From a virus: a DNA stretch of 44,063 nucleotides. Made by a program: the position numbers and the translations under genes. Positions 7,222 through 14,976 of this stretch are shown here, piece by piece; within the stretch, counting starts at the first letter, position 1; each line of letters begins with the position of its first letter. The notes beneath the pieces were generated by a model. That model was not told the DNA's origin. It made no database searches and saw nothing but the letters and a program-made list of their open reading frames with translations. The stretch lies in the IMG/VR virus record IMGVR_UViG_3300036781_000212, positions 1-44,063 of that record; one strand, written 5' to 3'.

Positions 7222-7433
7222 TTTTGCGCCGCTCTTATACGCACGTTTTCGTTAGGAGGATGACTGCTCACATGATTAACAATTAGTTCTGGATCACATG
7301 AGTAAATGATAAAGGTTTCGCCTTTATTAAGGCTGCATCCTACACACCACGCGGTTCCTGGTTTTGGATGCGTATCTATTTTCGCCGAAAGCCATTGACG
7401 AATCACGGACAAGGGCGAATCCGGATCAATCAT
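7218..7433 (-). CDS. Small hypothetical protein
   Basis: The product is 71 residues. The start ATG at 7431-7433 comes three bases after the stop of the Acb2-like gene. It looks soluble, with a WCVGCS motif (CxxC) and a third Cys in IIYSC, so a metal site or disulphide is possible. The family is unknown. Its position in a run with an anti-CBASS-like gene, a HAD phosphatase and an SSB-like gene suggests a host-interaction or nucleotide role, but that is only context. Confidence 0.6.
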   Translation of the reverse strand: MIDPDSPLSVIRQWLSAKIDTHPKPGTAWCVGCSLNKGETFIIYSCDPELIVNHVSSHPPNENVRIRAAQK

Positions 7434-7436
7434 CGA

Positions 7437-7649
7437 TTATTCCGGATGCAAAGCAAGAGCCTTATTGGCCCACATAACGGCTTCTTCGAGATGAGTAATC
7501 GCGAGAGATTTTTCTCTGCTATCTGGAGTCGCAAGATTGATTAGAATAGCGAGCTCGATAGCTGACGATCGAATCATAGTAGAAGATTCCTGAGGATCTT
7601 CAGTCATTCTGTGTTGCTTAAACCGGTCGAGTATTTCTTGTTCGTTCAT
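7437..7649 (-). CDS. Acb2/Tad1-hairpin-like anti-CBASS protein
   Basis: The product is 70 residues from the ATG at 7647-7649 (AAAGGCG upstream); a longer frame adds 31 residues without a ribosome site. The C-terminal half contains SAIELAILINLATPDSREK and SLAITHLEEAVMWANKALA. These match my memory of the helical-hairpin core of Acb2 and related proteins (PDxREKxLAxTxLEEAVMWAN). Acb2 forms hexamers that bind cyclic di- and trinucleotides and blocks CBASS and related signalling. The N-terminal part (EQEILDRFKQHR) fits the usual first helix. It overlaps the HAD phosphatase gene by 32 bases. Confidence 0.75.
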   Translation of the reverse strand: MNEQEILDRFKQHRMTEDPQESSTMIRSSAIELAILINLATPDSREKSLAITHLEEAVMWANKALALHPE

Positions 7650-8169
7650 TTTTTCGCCTTTCCATTTGATCCCAGTAATCAACGATTTCCAGAGTTTGTT
7701 CCCAATTATGGAAACAAATAGCCCGGTCATCGATATACGCAAACGCTGGAAGTTTTACATTTGTAACTAGAAGTGTTCCTTGCTTATTCCAGAATTCTGG
7801 AGTTTCTTCTCTGTTTGGAAACAAGCGTGTAGGAAAACCACTTTTAATAAGCCAATTTGCAACCTGTGCAGGATTGCGTGATGTGAAGACGAATACAGCA
7901 TATTTATTCATCAGATTTCTGAGAGCTTCAAAAGCTCCTCTAACAGGCTCGTCGTAGATGGTTCCGTTTTTCCACCCACCAGAGTATGCGTGAATGACTC
8001 CGTCGAAATCTACAGCGATTGTTTTCACACGTTTTGGCAATGGTGGAGGAGCTACTTCTGTCGCGCATTCAGGACAATGAATGACTCCGCCGCACCGGGC
8101 AACTTCTTTTGGCCTGTCGTTTTCTATTGGAGTTCCAGGGATTTGATGTCCATGTCTCGTCCAGGCCAT
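7618..8169 (-). CDS. HAD-like phosphatase with N-terminal zinc-binding segment
   Basis: The product is 183 residues. HAD motif I is VDFDGVIH (Asp 54, Asp 56), motif II is VFTSRN, and motif III/IV lie near KLPAFAYIDDRAICF. The first 40 residues hold CGGVIHCPEC, a small zinc-ribbon-like cluster preceded by GHQIPGTP, an N-terminal extension I associate with actinophage HAD proteins. The substrate could be a nucleotide or a DNA end. The ATG overlaps the stop of the SSB-like gene (TAATG at 8167-8171), with AGGAGG just upstream. Confidence 0.75.
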   Translation of the reverse strand: MAWTRHGHQIPGTPIENDRPKEVARCGGVIHCPECATEVAPPPLPKRVKTIAVDFDGVIHAYSGGWKNGTIYDEPVRGAFEALRNLMNKYAVFVFTSRNPAQVANWLIKSGFPTRLFPNREETPEFWNKQGTLLVTNVKLPAFAYIDDRAICFHNWEQTLEIVDYWDQMERRKNERTRNTRPV

Positions 8170-8675
8170 TATTCCTCCGGTTCGTTATGACTCATGATGG
8201 CAGCGGAAGCACTGTCTGGAACATCCAGATACTTAAGCTCGAGTTCGTCCTCTCTGATAGTCACGTAGATCGACTTGAGATAAGCCTTGACTCCTGTGCG
8301 CCCACTGACTTCCCATTCATAGGGCCGCACGATCATATCGACATTTTCGATGTCAGCCCAGTCAAGAAGACTAACCATACTTTCATCTAGTGGAGTCTTT
8401 CCACGGCTTGTGATGAGGATAATACGAGGAGGATTCTTTCCGAACTTGACAGATACTTCAAGTCTAGGCTGAGGCTCGTCTCCTTCTTCCCGCGGCTGAA
8501 GATATTTGACATTCCAGCCGTCTTTAAGCATCAGCTCAGCTTCTTCATGCTCGAGAAGAACGTTGAAGTTCCGAGCTCCTTTTGCATTGAACCTGCCTTC
8601 TTCTCCAGAGAAGTTACGAAAAAGAATCCGTCTTCCCTCAAGTACTACTGGCCCCAGACTCCTCTCCTTCGCCAT
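8169..8675 (-). CDS. Single-stranded DNA-binding protein-like
   Basis: The product is 168 residues with GGAGGG upstream of its ATG. The sequence GRRILFRNFSGEEGRFN followed by GARNFNVLLEHEEAELM and GWNVKYL is the hallmark of a phage family I know as SSB-like OB-fold proteins. The later TGVKAYLKSIYV and the acidic C-terminus (ELKYLDVPDS, then NEPEE) also fit, an acidic tail being typical of partner binding in SSBs. It lies in the replication module. Its first 13 residues resemble those of the neighbouring DUF6275-like protein. Confidence 0.7.
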   Translation of the reverse strand: MAKERSLGPVVLEGRRILFRNFSGEEGRFNAKGARNFNVLLEHEEAELMLKDGWNVKYLQPREEGDEPQPRLEVSVKFGKNPPRIILITSRGKTPLDESMVSLLDWADIENVDMIVRPYEWEVSGRTGVKAYLKSIYVTIREDELELKYLDVPDSASAAIMSHNEPEE

Positions 8676-8997
8676 TTGTGCCCTCCGTTCTGTTTTTTGT
8701 ATTCAAGCTAGAAGGAACAGGAACATATTCAGGATTTTCGCTTTGCCGCTGCAAAATTTTGTGTATGGCTTTCTCAATCCGTTCCATCTTGAACGGACTG
8801 GAACTCTTTTTATCCTTAATGCATACGTTGTAACACTTCTTGTAGACGTCGATGTAAGCTTTGTCGCCGTTATAAGTGACTTCGTAATACATCTTTTCTG
8901 GCGACGTGCTACTAAACAAAGCTTTCCAGCTTTTAAGAGTTTTACACCACCAGATCTTCTCGAGAACGGAAGGACCAAAACTTCTCTCTTTAGTCAT
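8638..8997 (-). CDS. DUF6275-like protein, copy 2, with altered N-terminus
   Basis: The product is 119 residues. From WWCKTLKSWKALF to MYYEVTYNGDKAYIDVYKK it matches the core of the neighbouring copy at 8997-9284, but the usual N-terminal helix is missing and is replaced by MTKERSFGPSVLE. That peptide mirrors the start of the SSB-like protein (MAKERSLGPVVLE). A charged C-terminal extension of about 50 residues is extra. The ATG overlaps the upstream stop (TAATG), and the 3' end overlaps the SSB-like gene by 38 bases. The role of the family is unknown. Confidence 0.65.
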   Translation of the reverse strand: MTKERSFGPSVLEKIWWCKTLKSWKALFSSTSPEKMYYEVTYNGDKAYIDVYKKCYNVCIKDKKSSSPFKMERIEKAIHKILQRQSENPEYVPVPSSLNTKNRTEGTNGEGEESGASST

Positions 8998-9284
8998 TAG
9001 ATTGTATCGTTAATTACGATGTTATCGAACTTCTTATAGGCATCGAAATAAGTTTCGCCTTTGTCACCGTTATAAGTGACTTCGTAATACATGCCATCTG
9101 GAAGTGTAGTACTCAGCAAGGCTTTCCAGTTCTTCAGTGTCTTGCACCACCAGACGACATACACGTCGTCATTCAGGAACGAGGTAAGATTGTCTGTCTT
9201 GTCAAGCCTGGCTTTGATATACATGAAGACATGAAACTTGGCTTGCTCTAGCATCGGCAGATCAAGATGACTTTGATTAGTCAT
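8997..9284 (-). CDS. DUF6275-like protein, copy 1
   Basis: The product is 95 residues from the ATG at 9282-9284, which overlaps the upstream stop. It has an N-terminal helix (LPMLEQAKFHVFMYIKARL) then VYVVWWCKTLKNWKALL and YYEVTYNGDKGETYFDAYKK. This fits DUF6275, a family seen in actinophages and other phages and without known function. The beta-rich core suggests a small nucleic acid- or protein-binding fold. Two more copies lie at 8638-8997 and 18608-18970. Confidence 0.7.
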   Translation of the reverse strand: MTNQSHLDLPMLEQAKFHVFMYIKARLDKTDNLTSFLNDDVYVVWWCKTLKNWKALLSTTLPDGMYYEVTYNGDKGETYFDAYKKFDNIVINDTI

Positions 9285-9613
9285 TAGATTTTCCCGTGTT
9301 CTCTGATTGCGCTGAGCAGACAATTGATGGCAAGCTCGTTGGCCTCAGCCACATAGCCCAGTTCGATCTCAGCAACGAATAGTGAGAGCTCGTGCAAGAA
9401 AGCCTTCTGAGCCTGAATCATCGGCCCGACTTCCTTGGTGTGCACATAATCATGCTGTGCGAGAACATAGTCAGTCATCGCGCTGATCAGAGCAGGACGT
9501 GCTTCCGGATGCATTTGAATCTTTTGAGTAACTGATCCCTGATTGATACTCATTTGAGAATCCTTCTCGATTAGCGATTGGGCTTCATCGAGATTAGGAA
9601 CGGCGTTAGTCAT
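9284..9613 (-). CDS. Helical hypothetical protein
   Basis: The product is 109 residues and mostly alpha-helical (PALISAMTDYVLAQHDYVH, then a second long helix with KAFLHELSLFVAEIELG). No membrane span and no recognised family. The ATG overlaps the TGA of the small membrane protein upstream (ATGA at 9610-9613), and the stop overlaps the next start, so it sits in a translationally coupled string with the DUF6275 copies. Confidence 0.65.
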   Translation of the reverse strand: MTNAVPNLDEAQSLIEKDSQMSINQGSVTQKIQMHPEARPALISAMTDYVLAQHDYVHTKEVGPMIQAQKAFLHELSLFVAEIELGYVAEANELAINCLLSAIREHGKI

Positions 9614-9732
9614 TCCCTCTCCTTCCTGATTCTTTGCGGATTAGCCGATCTGTTGTGTTTCATTGACGTTGTCAGTATCCATCCGAATGTGAAGATACTG
9701 GAAACCCACACTAGAGTTGTGCTCCAAGCCAT
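9610..9732 (-). CDS. 40-residue single-span membrane protein
   Basis: The ATG at 9730-9732 is preceded by AAGGAG about ten bases upstream. The protein starts MAWSTTLVWVSSIFTFGWIL, one membrane helix, and ends in a basic tail (KHNRSANPQRIRKERE), so the C-terminus would face the cytoplasm by the positive-inside rule. The stop overlaps the next start. The function is unknown. Confidence 0.6.
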   Translation of the reverse strand: MAWSTTLVWVSSIFTFGWILTTSMKHNRSANPQRIRKERE

Positions 9733-9746
9733 ATTAACTAATCTCC

Positions 9747-10283
9747 TTAAGGCCACAAAGGTTTTGCACCCTTGGAAAGCAGCTTGTATGCAAGATCGGA
9801 AGGTTTAACGTCTCCAGGCCAGCGACCATCATCGAAGATATGATTACCTCCGAAAGCCCATGAATAGTCAACAGACTGAGAGCAAATCTCGTCACCAGTT
9901 GAGGAGATATACTTTTGAAGACCTGGAACATTGATGCGATAATGGTGAGCTGTAAGAGCTGCGTATGTCAGCCATCCGTACTTATGGCCCTTGAGAGAAC
10001 GAGCTTTCCCTATAATCATCCCACGATTGATAGGATTCAGAACGTCGGTTGACCACATGATCATTGATTGCTGATAATGATAAGCAGTCTCAATCATGCC
10101 TTTTCCGCCCTCTTCGAGCAGAGTCACGATTGGAGGCCCGTTTCCAGTAGGTTTAGTTACCTCAGACACAAGACCTGCATGCTGAAACTGACTGGCTCTT
10201 TCTATGTATCCCTTCGGAATATCTTCTCTGTCGATTTGCTCAAAGAATGCAATCAGAGGCCCAGTATGCTGACCTCCAGTCAC
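9747..10283 (-). CDS. NlpC/P60-like (YiiX-type permuted) cysteine hydrolase
   Basis: The product is 178 residues from the first standard start, GTG at 10281-10283. The motifs GGQHTGPLIAFF near the N-terminus (candidate His), then GHKYGWLTYAAL and ICSQSVDYSW (candidate nucleophile Cys) with a final GDVKPSDLAYKL follow the permuted NlpC/P60 fold of YiiX-like proteins. Such enzymes cut peptide or amide bonds in cell wall or lipids. In-frame codons before the GTG read NVQVGDFFVV, the expected family N-terminus, so the real start may be upstream at a non-standard codon such as ATT at 10332-10334. It may be a second lysin or a virion/host-modifying protein. Confidence 0.65.
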   Translation of the reverse strand: MTGGQHTGPLIAFFEQIDREDIPKGYIERASQFQHAGLVSEVTKPTGNGPPIVTLLEEGGKGMIETAYHYQQSMIMWSTDVLNPINRGMIIGKARSLKGHKYGWLTYAALTAHHYRINVPGLQKYISSTGDEICSQSVDYSWAFGGNHIFDDGRWPGDVKPSDLAYKLLSKGAKPLWP

Positions 10284-10320
10284 AACGAAAAAATCACCGA
10301 CTTGGACATTATCCGGGACG

Positions 10321-10587
10321 TTATGGTTTAGAATCGTCGTTCTCTCTTTCTGTAACGAGATGAGATCGAATCAGCCATTCGTGTCTTTCTTCTGGAGTCT
10401 GAGCCGGAGTTAGCAGTTCGCCGTTCAGATACCATCGATCCCGCAACGTGACTGCTCGATCGAAGTCGTTAAGAACTGCACCAAGGAATGCTGCGAGAAT
10501 GTAATCCGGCGTGTTTGACCAGTTTTCTACTGAGTGTTTATTAATTAGTTCTTGCAGCTCTATTCTGAAAGCTCTGCGAGTTGACAT
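10321..10587 (-). CDS. Conserved small phage protein
   Basis: The product is 88 residues from the ATG at 10585-10587, with GGAAAGAG upstream. The stretch ELQELINKHSVENWSNTPDYI and LAAFLGAVLNDFDRAVTLRD matches a small soluble phage family that I remember without a function. A longer frame from 10668 would add a membrane helix (EYWIIIFIILFIV) but has no clear ribosome site; that extra part could also be a separate leader peptide. The stop lies beside the upstream-extended start of the NlpC/P60-like gene. Confidence 0.65.
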   Translation of the reverse strand: MSTRRAFRIELQELINKHSVENWSNTPDYILAAFLGAVLNDFDRAVTLRDRWYLNGELLTPAQTPEERHEWLIRSHLVTERENDDSKP

Positions 10588-10710
10588 AGCTAACTCTTTC
10601 CACCGTTTGACTATGAAAAGAATGATGAATATTATTATCCAATATTCACACATTCCTGGTGTTATCATTGTTCTGGTATCTTAAATTTTTTGATTTTTAT
10701 TCTTGTTAGA

Positions 10711-13700
10711 TCAAGATCTGAACTGCTCGGAATCTCCGTAATTGGAGATGGATTTGAGTGCCTGGTCGACAAGCTTCCGGAAGTAGCCAAAGTCCACACT
10801 TTCCTCGAGACCAAGTTCCCGGACGATAGCCGCCTCGCGCCAGTAGTAACCTTTAGTTCCAGTGACAGCATGAAACTTATCTTCTTTCCCTCGAAGCAGA
10901 GTACCGCCCCCCGTGCCTTCGAGAACTGGTACGAATAGCCCTGCTCGTCCAACGAAATGTGGCTCGGCCTGCCCGAAATCGAGGTAAAGCGCTGTAGTGA
11001 CAGTCTTCGTTTCGCAAAGGTCATCGAATTGAATTTCCTCTCCTGAAAATAGAGTCTTAAAAACGTAGGGATGCTGAAACTGAGCTCCAACAGCGGTCCA
11101 CCTCCCATCTAGACCCTTGGCGATATAGACGGCATCGTTTACGAGGCACATCTTTTCATATGTTGTCTCGTGTTCGAAATCGTATCCGTATTCTTTTCCC
11201 GTTTCAATTACGTAGTCAATAATTTCTTGCGTGGCTTCAGGGATTTTAATCGAATCAGTCTTGATATGGATAACCTGAAAACCTTTGTCCTGCACTTTCT
11301 TCTTCAGATCGATCATAAACAAAGCACCACGTTTGGCTACAATATTGTCTTTGTTTCGTGGATCTCTGAATGGATTGTCAAAACTGGCAGACGTTAGGCC
11401 ATAGACGATATTGATAACTAGTTTGAGCGCATCCGCGAGCGCCTTAGCATCATCGTCCGATCCAAGGTAGGGCTCAAGTTTGCCGCCGAGCATTCGTTTT
11501 GCTGAATTGTAATCACGACGTTTGATCGCGATTCGTGCTTTCTTGAGATCTGAGAAAGATTTAGTATAAGGACCAAATAGATCAAGCAGCTCGATCGAAG
11601 TTGGATGCATCGAGGCGACATCAAGCACTGCGACCCGGCTATACATTCCCGGCTCCGCATATACATAACCTCCCTCACCAACTTCCTCATCGTGATAAAT
11701 ACTTTTTCCTGCTTCGTATCTGTATCCCAGAAATGTACTGGAAAGATCTGTATAGACGAAATCTTCCTGAGGGCGTTTAACGTTGCCAAATATGATTTGC
11801 GCTGCATGTCTTTGAGTTGTATCATTTATAAGCAATCCACTCAAAGTAGCAAGTATCTGACGCGCAACGAAATCTTGCTTGCGGTTCTCAAATACTGCTT
11901 CTGTCGTAATGACATCATTACCACAATAATCGACAACCATCTCCCACAGATCTTCTGAAACGGACTGATCCCACGGAAAACCAAGTTCTTTATGATTAAG
12001 ACCTAGCTCGATCTGAAACCGCTTAAGCGACTGTCTCTTGGAAGAGAACTCCCAAACATCTGCATATGAAAGATTATATGCGTCGCCAAACAAGCCTGAT
12101 TTTTCGCCAGCTATAATTCGCTGACTGAGCTTGTACAGATCGTATTCGTTGTATCCCATAATTCGGGCATAGAGAATATGATTATCGAAACGGCGGTTAT
12201 TGAACCCGACGAGACGATATTTGCAGAGTTCCTCTATTTGTTTTCCTGTAGGATTGATCATCTTAACAACATTGGCGTCACCTTGATACTTCCAGCAAAC
12301 AACGAACAGATTTGGAAACACTTCTACATCGTAGAATACCAGTCGTTCGTCTGAAAAATGCCCCGCCGGGTTTTTTACGGCAGTAGATGATGCAAATTGC
12401 ATTGACTGAACAAGACCGACACAATATACGGAATGGTTTGTTGAGTTATTGGCAAATGCCAAAACTCTTCCTCTAAGATCTGTGACGTCGTATTGCATTC
12501 CTGAATTCCATGCGTCTTCCAAGATTTTCCAGATAAAGTCAATGCTAGACTTCGTTCCAGGATGAATTTCTTTTCTCAGATTCCGCATAATAAGTTCACG
12601 AAGAGCTCGTTCACTCTTCATAGTTTGCTCGTCAAGCACTCGCTTCTCCTTCGTAGGCAGTCCTGTGCTGATCGTTGCGATCGGAATATCATTGCACTTG
12701 GACAGCCTCCGCCTTAGCGAAGCATCGTCAGGGAACGTTTTCACTTCTATACCTGGTGAATAGGCATGACTTAGTTCCGAAACGTCGCCAGAGTAGAAAT
12801 AATGCAGATGGATTCCTGCTCCACCCTGACTATACTCAGCATAGGTAGGCGGCCATAGACTGGCTGCCGCAAGGTTCAGCGCCGGATCTTTGTCTCCTTC
12901 GCCATTTCTGAGATCAAAGTCAATGACGATGAGATTAGGGCCCGGCTTGACGTAGTGAAGTTTTGTAGTTTCAATTTCGGAAAGCATCGTTTTGACATTG
13001 ACCCACTTTTTCTGTGGTGTCCCTTCTTGCGACGCATACTGAGCTTTCGCATCCCCGAATTCCTTGTCGAATCGCGATACATCATGTTCTAGTACCAGAG
13101 ATGGCGGGGGTTCTTCTTCGGGGGTGAACTGCTGAAGTTTCTCAAGCTTGAATTGAGAATAAAGATGCCAGACTTGAACACCGTCGACACGTCCACGTTC
13201 TTGATACTGATGGTAATAGTTTCTAAGCTCATCTCTGAACTTACTTTTGTTGAGACGCCAGTCATAACCTCCCTCATCACAAAACGCTTTATAAAGTGCC
13301 CATGCTTGTTTCAGGGTCACTTCGTGTTCAAGTATTAGAGCATCTTCATGAGCTATTATGAAATTGTAGAACATGTCAGTGCGAATGATCATGTCTGTAG
13401 GCTTGTATCTTGCGTAATACTTTGATCCTCTTATTTTATAGAGCTCAAAACAATGATGAGCAATAGCTCCCAATTCAAAAGGAATTTGAGATACTGCAGC
13501 CTCATACTCATATACGTTGAGAAGATCACCGGTTGGGTGGACATCTATAAGTCTTCGGATAAGACCTGATTTTGCATCTGAGATCTTCACCGATTGATTT
13601 GTTCCAAGAAACAGCAAAGCGTTAACTCGCACTGGAAAAGCAGAACGATACTTTTCATTAACTTTGATAATCTCATGCGAAACGATTGAGTTAAGCTGAG

Positions 13701-14409
13701 AGTTATCTTTTATCTGTGACAAGTCACTGTCGTGCTGGACAGCGACTAGAGGATTATCTTTGAATGCTGCAGTTGCGAAAGCGTTCATAGTTGTTGTAAG
13801 AGCTTTTGCATCAAAGACAGCAGTGTAACCTGTAAAAAGCTGCTCCAGAATATTAAGAAATGTTGATTTTCCAGTCCCAGCTTCTCCATACAAAACGAAG
13901 AATTTCTGAAGAAATCTTGAATCTCCGGCAATTATAGATCCAATTGCCCATTCAAGTTTCTCACGTTGTTCTGGAGCATAAAGCGTTCCCATAAGTTTAT
14001 CGTAGGAAGAAGTAGATCCTTCTTTAATATGATACGGCAAACGTTTTGAGCTGTAATCTCCTTTCTTTGGCGGTGTGTCTGCGAATGTCAGAGTATTGTC
14101 TAGTTGAGTGTTTGAGTTTGGCATTTCCCTGACGAAGGTTCTGTACTGCCTCCATGCTTGTGAGCTCCAGTCACTCATAGCTCTGACATGAACAGCGTTT
14201 TCCAGCTTTTCTGCTTGCTTATACAGTTCCTCATCCACAAGACGCTGAACATCGAATTCATTTGTAGACCAAAGTCCAGCAACTTCGTCCCACACCGCAT
14301 AGAAGGAACCCCCACGTACCATCAGATCGGTCGAACGGCGAATAATAAAGTTAGGGCTAATTTCAACGCCCGTCTTAGTTTCCCGTTGCCTAATCTGACA
14401 AAAATCCAT
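10711..14409 (-). CDS. Fused SF3 helicase, AEP primase and family-B-like DNA polymerase
   Basis: The product is 1232 residues from the ATG at 14407-14409 (GGAGGG upstream). Order of parts: an SF3/D5-like helicase with Walker A GEAGTGKS (175-182), Walker B VAVQHDSD, sensor LFLGTNQ and Arg finger LIRRL; a winged-helix-like stretch (about 375-430); an archaeo-eukaryotic primase core with VIDFDL (about 495), GGAGIHLHY (about 526) and IEVKTF (about 555); a 3'-5' exonuclease with YDVEVF (about 690), NNRRFDNHIL (about 740) and YCGNDV (about 826); and a polymerase with motif A DVASMHPTS (about 931), motif B NIVYG (about 1000) and motif C IKTDS (about 1050). Motif C lacks the first Asp of the usual DTDS. 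It would unwind, prime and copy the phage DNA as one chain. Confidence 0.85.
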   Translation of the reverse strand: MDFCQIRQRETKTGVEISPNFIIRRSTDLMVRGGSFYAVWDEVAGLWSTNEFDVQRLVDEELYKQAEKLENAVHVRAMSDWSSQAWRQYRTFVREMPNSNTQLDNTLTFADTPPKKGDYSSKRLPYHIKEGSTSSYDKLMGTLYAPEQREKLEWAIGSIIAGDSRFLQKFFVLYGEAGTGKSTFLNILEQLFTGYTAVFDAKALTTTMNAFATAAFKDNPLVAVQHDSDLSQIKDNSQLNSIVSHEIIKVNEKYRSAFPVRVNALLFLGTNQSVKISDAKSGLIRRLIDVHPTGDLLNVYEYEAAVSQIPFELGAIAHHCFELYKIRGSKYYARYKPTDMIIRTDMFYNFIIAHEDALILEHEVTLKQAWALYKAFCDEGGYDWRLNKSKFRDELRNYYHQYQERGRVDGVQVWHLYSQFKLEKLQQFTPEEEPPPSLVLEHDVSRFDKEFGDAKAQYASQEGTPQKKWVNVKTMLSEIETTKLHYVKPGPNLIVIDFDLRNGEGDKDPALNLAAASLWPPTYAEYSQGGAGIHLHYFYSGDVSELSHAYSPGIEVKTFPDDASLRRRLSKCNDIPIATISTGLPTKEKRVLDEQTMKSERALRELIMRNLRKEIHPGTKSSIDFIWKILEDAWNSGMQYDVTDLRGRVLAFANNSTNHSVYCVGLVQSMQFASSTAVKNPAGHFSDERLVFYDVEVFPNLFVVCWKYQGDANVVKMINPTGKQIEELCKYRLVGFNNRRFDNHILYARIMGYNEYDLYKLSQRIIAGEKSGLFGDAYNLSYADVWEFSSKRQSLKRFQIELGLNHKELGFPWDQSVSEDLWEMVVDYCGNDVITTEAVFENRKQDFVARQILATLSGLLINDTTQRHAAQIIFGNVKRPQEDFVYTDLSSTFLGYRYEAGKSIYHDEEVGEGGYVYAEPGMYSRVAVLDVASMHPTSIELLDLFGPYTKSFSDLKKARIAIKRRDYNSAKRMLGGKLEPYLGSDDDAKALADALKLVINIVYGLTSASFDNPFRDPRNKDNIVAKRGALFMIDLKKKVQDKGFQVIHIKTDSIKIPEATQEIIDYVIETGKEYGYDFEHETTYEKMCLVNDAVYIAKGLDGRWTAVGAQFQHPYVFKTLFSGEEIQFDDLCETKTVTTALYLDFGQAEPHFVGRAGLFVPVLEGTGGGTLLRGKEDKFHAVTGTKGYYWREAAIVRELGLEESVDFGYFRKLVDQALKSISNYGDSEQFRS

Positions 14410-14430
14410 ATGAGTCCCTCCTCTGTTCAT

Positions 14431-14976
14431 CTAATACATCTTGTTTTCGGTCATATATGCACCCATTTGATACCAGAGCTCAACTTTAGTCTGGTCATAA
14501 TGAGTTCGCTTCAAGGGGAATATACCGCCAGTTCCTCTTGCTGTATATCTTCGGTCATTGAATCTTCTGATATTTTTATGTATTCCAAGACGAATACCGA
14601 TCACGTCGGATTTGTCGTGATAGATTGTCAGTTTGAGATTTTGAAGAAATATTTTGAACATTTCTCCTGGACGAATTTCGATTAGCCGTTCCGCTCTAAG
14701 AGCCAATGCTACAAGAACTTCGAAAACACTTACAGGGGGATCATGAAGTTCATCGTCGTCCAAAGGCTCGAGACACATATAAAGAAGAAATGAATTGCGA
14801 AGCTGACGTGCATCCGCAACTCTGTTGTCATCTTTTATCACGAGCACTCTGAACGGCATATGATGCATTACATCGTAGACGGTTTTGTATGTGAACTCTT
14901 CTTCACCAACAGGCAAGCTAATCTGCCTGCACAGCCATCGAAAATAATGAACAGGAAGAGGAATCGCAGAAGACAT
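14431..14976 (-). CDS. Conserved hypothetical protein upstream of the polymerase
   Basis: The product is 181 residues; ATG at 14974-14976 overlaps the upstream TGA (TGATG). It is soluble, with YFRWLCRQI, VYDVMHHMPFRVLVIKDDN and RQLRNSFLLYM segments that I associate with a phage family usually placed beside replication or membrane-protein genes. Its tight link to the polymerase gene (20-base gap containing the polymerase ribosome site) suggests a replication accessory role, but no motif proves this. Confidence 0.65.
   Translation of the reverse strand: MSSAIPLPVHYFRWLCRQISLPVGEEEFTYKTVYDVMHHMPFRVLVIKDDNRVADARQLRNSFLLYMCLEPLDDDELHDPPVSVFEVLVALALRAERLIEIRPGEMFKIFLQNLKLTIYHDKSDVIGIRLGIHKNIRRFNDRRYTARGTGGIFPLKRTHYDQTKVELWYQMGAYMTENKMY

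Noticed and set aside
10665-11108. A 147-codon minus-strand frame overlapping the 3' end of the polymerase gene
   Set aside because: It is a shadow of the polymerase frame, with Ser/Arg-rich low-complexity sequence.
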